From JAIVJN01 sp036732565 (GTDB taxonomy: Bacteria > Acidobacteriota > Vicinamibacteria > Vicinamibacterales > UBA2999), in NCBI GenBank assembly GCA_036732565.1, contig DAINCF010000296.1, positions 1 through 8,689 on the forward strand: a stretch of DNA of 8,689 nucleotides. Reading direction: 5' to 3'. Of this stretch, positions 5,966-8,689 are shown one piece after another. The notes under the pieces were generated by a model, which saw nothing but the letters and a program-made list of their open reading frames with translations, was not told where the DNA came from and searched no databases. The position numbers and the translations under genes were made by a program. Within the stretch, counting starts at the first letter, position 1; each line of letters opens with the position of its first letter.

Positions 5966-6961
5966 GTGCGCCTGGCAATCATAGTCGCAGTGCTGACACT
6001 GTTTCAGGCCTGTTCCGCGTCGACCCCGGGGTCCTCTGCCCGCGAGGTCCGGATCGCGCTCTCGCGGGACGCGATCACGTGGCTGCCTGTGCATCTCGCG
6101 CAGAGTCTTGGCTACATCGAGCAAGAGGGCCTGACGCTCGCGGTGTCCGATGTCGCCGGGATGAGCAGAGGCGCGGAGGCGCTGCTGGGCGGAAGCGTCG
6201 ACGTGACCGGTGGCAATTTGATCGTGGCGCTCCAGCTGACCGCCGAAGGGCGTGCCGTGCAGTCGTTCGTGATGCTCAGCTCGAGGCCGAATCTCGCGAT
6301 CGTGGCCACGCGGGCATCGGGTATTCGGACCGTCGCCGATCTCAAAGGCCGGCGGGTCGGGATCACTTCACCAGGCTCGCCCACGCAGCTGCTCCTCAAC
6401 TACGTGTTGGTGTCGCATGGGCTCTCGCCGGACGACATCACTACCGTTCCCATCGGCGCATCGGCGACGTCGGTCGCGGCGCTCGAGCACGGCCGCGTGG
6501 AAGCCGCCTCCATGGTCGGTGCCGCGATCACGACGATGCAGAAGCGCTATCCGGACCTGACCGTGCTTGCGGATTTCCGTACGGCGGAGGGCGCTGCGGC
6601 GCTATTCGGTTCGCCGACCTTTCCAAGCTCGTCGCTGCTCGCCGAGACACGCTGGCTGAAGGCCAACACCGATACGGCGCGCCGCCTGGTCCGGACCATC
6701 ACCAAAGCGATGGCGTGGATACGCGAGCATTCCGCGGAAGACGTGCTGGCGCAGATGCCCGAAGCGATTCGCATGGCCGACCCCGACGCCGACGTCGAAT
6801 CGATTCGCTTCACTCAGCTGGCGCTGTCCGAAGACGGTGTGATGCCCGTCGACGGACCCGAGATCGCGCGCAGAGTGCTGGCGGCCTCGAACGAAAAGGT
6901 CCGCGCCGGTGCATTCGACCTGTCCGCGATCTACACCAACGAGTTCACCGCGACCCGATGA
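5966..6961 (+). CDS. ABC importer substrate-binding lipoprotein (NMT1/SsuA/TauA-like)
   Basis: 331 residues from a GTG at 5966, chosen because a signal sequence begins exactly there. It is MRLAIIVAVLTL followed by FQAC, a non-canonical lipobox (Phe and Gln where Leu and Ala/Ser are usual), so lipidation at Cys16 is probable, not certain. The mature protein has the periplasmic binding fold of the NMT1/SsuA family. VRIALSRDAITWLPVHLAQSLGYIEQEGL-type sequence (28-56) is the first strand and helix, then the GAEALLGGSVDVTGG block (69-83), the VADLKGRRVGI hinge segment (123-133) and LEHGRVEAASM (173-183). It should capture the solute in the periplasm and deliver it to the permease encoded two genes downstream. 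The family carries sulfonates, taurine, nitrate, bicarbonate or pyrimidine precursors. No sulfonate monooxygenase or thiamine gene lies nearby to decide. Its stop overlaps the ATPase start (ATGA). Confidence 0.88.
   Translation: MRLAIIVAVLTLFQACSASTPGSSAREVRIALSRDAITWLPVHLAQSLGYIEQEGLTLAVSDVAGMSRGAEALLGGSVDVTGGNLIVALQLTAEGRAVQSFVMLSSRPNLAIVATRASGIRTVADLKGRRVGITSPGSPTQLLLNYVLVSHGLSPDDITTVPIGASATSVAALEHGRVEAASMVGAAITTMQKRYPDLTVLADFRTAEGAAALFGSPTFPSSSLLAETRWLKANTDTARRLVRTITKAMAWIREHSAEDVLAQMPEAIRMADPDADVESIRFTQLALSEDGVMPVDGPEIARRVLAASNEKVRAGAFDLSAIYTNEFTATR
5978..6007 (-). promoter_or_regulatory. Possible methyltransferase promoter inside the ABC binding-protein gene
   Basis: On the minus strand CTGAAA (6007-6002, 4 of 6) and TATGAT (5983-5978, 5 of 6) are 18 bases apart. 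They would give a leader of roughly 30 bases before the ATG at 5941. With only 24 bp between the divergent starts, a promoter within the neighbour's coding sequence is required. The match is weak and unverified. Confidence 0.2.
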
Positions 6962-7764
6962 GCGCGTCAGCCGCGTCCGCACCCGCCGATCGCGCCGTCT
7001 CGTTGAGTGGCGTCGGCCGGCGCTTTTCAGACTACTGGGCGGTGCGTGACATCACGCTCGACGTGCCTGCGGGCCGCTTCGTGTCGATCGTCGGCCCCAG
7101 CGGCTGCGGCAAGTCGACGGTGCTCAACATGATGGCAGGGCTGCTGGCGCCCAGCACGGGCAACGTCGAAGTGTTCGGGCACGCGCTCACCGGCGTCAAC
7201 GGTCGCGCCTCCTACATGTTCCAGGGCGATGCGCTGCTCCCGTGGAAAACCGTACTGGCCAACATCCAACTGGGGTTGACGTTTCGCGGGCGCACGGGCC
7301 GCGACGCCGAAGACGAAGCCACGAGGTGGATCGAGCGGGTTGGTCTTCGCGGCTTCGGCGATCGCTACCCATCGCAACTGAGCGGCGGCATGCGCAAGCG
7401 CGTGGCGATGGCGCAGGCGTGGATTGTGCGGCCGGACATCATCCTGATGGACGAGCCGTTCGGCGCGCTCGATGTCCACACCCGCCTGCGGATGGAGTCG
7501 GAAGTGCTGGGGCTCTGGACGGAGTCACGTCAGACCGTGATCTTCGTGACTCACGACCTGGAGGAGGCCATCGCGCTGTCCGACGAGGTGATCGTCCTGT
7601 CCGCGGGGCCCGGCAGCCACGTCGTGGGACGCTATCCCGTGGATCTCGCGCGTCCCCGCCATCTGATTGACATCAAGATGGAGCCGCGTTTTCAGGAGCT
7701 CTATCGGTCCATCTGGGCCGACCTGCGCCACGAAGTCCTGACCAGCTATGAGCGACAGACATAG
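6958..7764 (+). CDS. ABC importer ATPase (SsuB/TauB-like)
   Basis: 268 residues from the ATG at 6958, which overlaps the binding-protein stop by four bases; translational coupling is likely. All nucleotide-binding motifs are present: Walker A GPSGCGKST (46-54), Q-loop Gln89 in YMFQGDALLPW, ABC signature LSGGMRKR (141-148), Walker B IILMDEP (161-167), D-loop ALD and the switch His199 in VTHDLEEA. Signature LSGGM with FQ-D-LLPW and EPFGALD is characteristic of the nitrate/sulfonate/taurine importer ATPases. The same frame is open further upstream to 5956, but that part lies out of frame within the binding-protein gene and was excluded. The enzyme hydrolyses ATP on the cytoplasmic face of the permease. 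The C-terminal 60 residues (VGRYPVDLARPR) also match this subgroup. Confidence 0.95.
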   Translation: MSASAASAPADRAVSLSGVGRRFSDYWAVRDITLDVPAGRFVSIVGPSGCGKSTVLNMMAGLLAPSTGNVEVFGHALTGVNGRASYMFQGDALLPWKTVLANIQLGLTFRGRTGRDAEDEATRWIERVGLRGFGDRYPSQLSGGMRKRVAMAQAWIVRPDIILMDEPFGALDVHTRLRMESEVLGLWTESRQTVIFVTHDLEEAIALSDEVIVLSAGPGSHVVGRYPVDLARPRHLIDIKMEPRFQELYRSIWADLRHEVLTSYERQT

Positions 7765-8548
7765 CCCACGCGTGCCGATGCTGGTCTGGCAGATCGCGCT
7801 CGCCGTCGCGCTCCTCGCGGCGTGGGAAGTGAGCTCGAGGGTCCAATGGCTCGATCCGTTCTTTTTCAGCCGGCCGAGCGACGTGCTGGTCCGCGTCTGG
7901 CGCTGGACGCTGACGGGCATCGTGTGGACGCACATGCTGACGACGTTCGGTGAAGCGGCGCTGTCGTTCGTCATCGGCGGCTGCCTCGGCGTGGTGTGCG
8001 GATTCGTCCTCGGGCGCGTGCCGCTGCTGGCGGCGTTGCTGGAACCCTTCATTCGCATCGCCAACGCCCTGCCGCGCGTCGTGCTGGCGCCGATCTTCCT
8101 GCTCTGGTTCGGGCTCGGGATCTGGTCGAAGGTGGCGCTCGGCGTAACCGTTGTCTTCTTCGTGGTCTTCTTCAATACGTTTCGCGGCGTCCGCGAGGTC
8201 GATCGCATCGTGCTCGACAACGCGCGGATGCTGGGCGCGTCGGAGCGCCAGTTGATCCGCCACGTGCTGATTCCCAGCGCCCTGACGTGGATCTTCTCGA
8301 GCCTTCACGTCAGCGTCGGCCTGGCGATCATCGCCGTCGTGGTGGGTGAATATCTCGGTGCCTCGAGAGGCATCGGCTACATGATCGCGCAGGCCGAGGG
8401 CGTGTTCGACACCACCGGAGTGTTCGCCGGCATGACGGTGCTGGCCGCCGGTGTGCTGGCGGTCGGCGCCATCGTCAACCGCGTCGAACGCCGGCTTTTG
8501 CGCTGGAAGGAAGCCGGGAGCGAGGCGTCGAGCGCCGCTATCCCGTGA
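7748..8548 (+). CDS. ABC importer permease (SsuC/TauC-like, BPD type)
   Basis: 266 residues, starting 17 bases inside the ATPase gene with no separate ribosome binding site, so it is translated in the same operon. About six hydrophobic segments are visible: near 12-28, 65-90, 92-120, 127-145, 182-200 and 225-243. The family SRPSDVL motif is at 41-47. The EAA-type cytoplasmic loop, NARMLGASERQLIRHVLIPSA (158-178), carries the conserved Gly and the I-P pair that contact the ATPase. Length is normal for the family, whose members run about 250-280 residues. Presumably it forms a homodimeric channel in the inner membrane. The order binding protein, ATPase, permease gives a complete importer with no missing subunit. 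The gene ends 14 bp before the convergent cyclase gene. Confidence 0.93.
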   Translation: MSDRHSPRVPMLVWQIALAVALLAAWEVSSRVQWLDPFFFSRPSDVLVRVWRWTLTGIVWTHMLTTFGEAALSFVIGGCLGVVCGFVLGRVPLLAALLEPFIRIANALPRVVLAPIFLLWFGLGIWSKVALGVTVVFFVVFFNTFRGVREVDRIVLDNARMLGASERQLIRHVLIPSALTWIFSSLHVSVGLAIIAVVVGEYLGASRGIGYMIAQAEGVFDTTGVFAGMTVLAAGVLAVGAIVNRVERRLLRWKEAGSEASSAAIP

Positions 8549-8562
8549 GCCGTTCCGCGTCC

Positions 8563-8689
8563 TCAGGCTCTGGCCTTCATCCGATAGACGTTGACGGGCT
8601 CGCTGAATCCCTTGACCGTCATCGGCGCCATGAGCTCGGCGGCCACCAGATCGCGCACGAGTGTATACGTGCCCTCGCTCAGGAAAATC
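8563..8689 (-). CDS. Class III adenylate/guanylate cyclase, C-terminal end only
   Basis: Only the last 41 codons and the TGA stop (8565-8563) are in the window; the gene enters from the right edge. The reading starts IFLSEGTYTLVRD, then a variable stretch, then TVKGFSEPVNVYRMKARA. The pattern I-x-V/L-SE-x-TY-x-LV-x-D followed by V-KG-SEPV-VYR is the standard C-terminal end of class III nucleotide cyclase domains. These make cAMP or cGMP and are often fused to sensor or TPR domains. Metal and purine-binding residues lie outside the window, so activity cannot be judged. The peptide ends soon after the domain, so the cyclase is the last domain of the protein. It converges on the permease gene. 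Confidence 0.75.
   Translation of the reverse strand, partial: IFLSEGTYTLVRDLVAAELMAPMTVKGFSEPVNVYRMKARA

Noticed and set aside
5942..6124. N-terminal extension of the methyltransferase frame
   Set aside because: The 61 extra residues overlap the start of the ABC binding-protein gene, are polar and Arg-rich, and do not resemble the family. The family-like sequence begins just after the ATG at 5941.
8547..8570. GAGCC/GGCTC inverted repeat at the permease/cyclase junction
   Set aside because: A 5-bp stem with a 14-base loop and no T-tract is too weak to call a terminator.
1..8689. Mobile element, phage, CRISPR or defence system
   Set aside because: No transposase, integrase, terminal inverted repeats, target-site duplication, spaced direct repeats or nuclease motifs were seen on either strand. 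Codon and base composition look uniform.

Overview
The window is GC-rich (roughly two-thirds G+C by eye) and gene-dense. It appears to come from a Gram-negative bacterium with an outer membrane. One protein looks like an outer-membrane porin ending in phenylalanine, and two others carry lipoprotein-type signals. The mix of secreted amidases, a cupredoxin/carboxypeptidase-regulatory protein, a class III nucleotide cyclase and -10-like boxes almost touching start codons would fit a soil Acidobacteriota-type genome. That placement is an impression and has not been tested.

Layout. (1) Positions 1-2468, minus strand: two tandem exported amidase-signature hydrolases. The downstream one runs off the left edge and so has no complete ORF in the window. 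The two are about two-thirds identical by hand count, so this is a local duplication. A hairpin, a candidate promoter and a GGAGG ribosome binding site sit in the 125-bp gap between them. (2) Positions 2617-4853, plus strand: a porin with an N-terminal coiled coil (DcaP-like), followed by a periplasmic type 1 copper-site (cupredoxin) protein with a carboxypeptidase-regulatory-like tail. A hairpin separates them. (3) Positions 4858-4921: a perfect palindrome and a 17-bp tandem repeat at a convergent junction. (4) Positions 4913-5941, minus strand: a SAM-dependent O-methyltransferase. (5) Positions 5966-8548, plus strand: a compact ABC importer operon of the nitrate/sulfonate/taurine (SsuABC/TauABC-like) type. 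It encodes a binding lipoprotein, an ATPase and a permease, with overlapping reading frames. (6) Positions 8563-8689, minus strand: the last 41 codons of a class III adenylate/guanylate cyclase, also too short to appear as a complete ORF.

How they may work together. Only the ABC genes form a clear functional unit. The amidases, the porin and the copper protein all act outside the cytoplasm but show no evidence of a shared pathway. The methyltransferase is divergent from the importer with only 24 bp between start codons, so the two must share or interleave their promoters. No gene-free stretch exceeds 150 bp. I found no RNA gene, CRISPR array, insertion sequence, phage gene or defence system. 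Most of the window is ordinary chromosome. The most interesting points are the apparent leaderless starts, the shortened amidase active-site spacing shared by both paralogs, and the repeat that supplies a stop codon.
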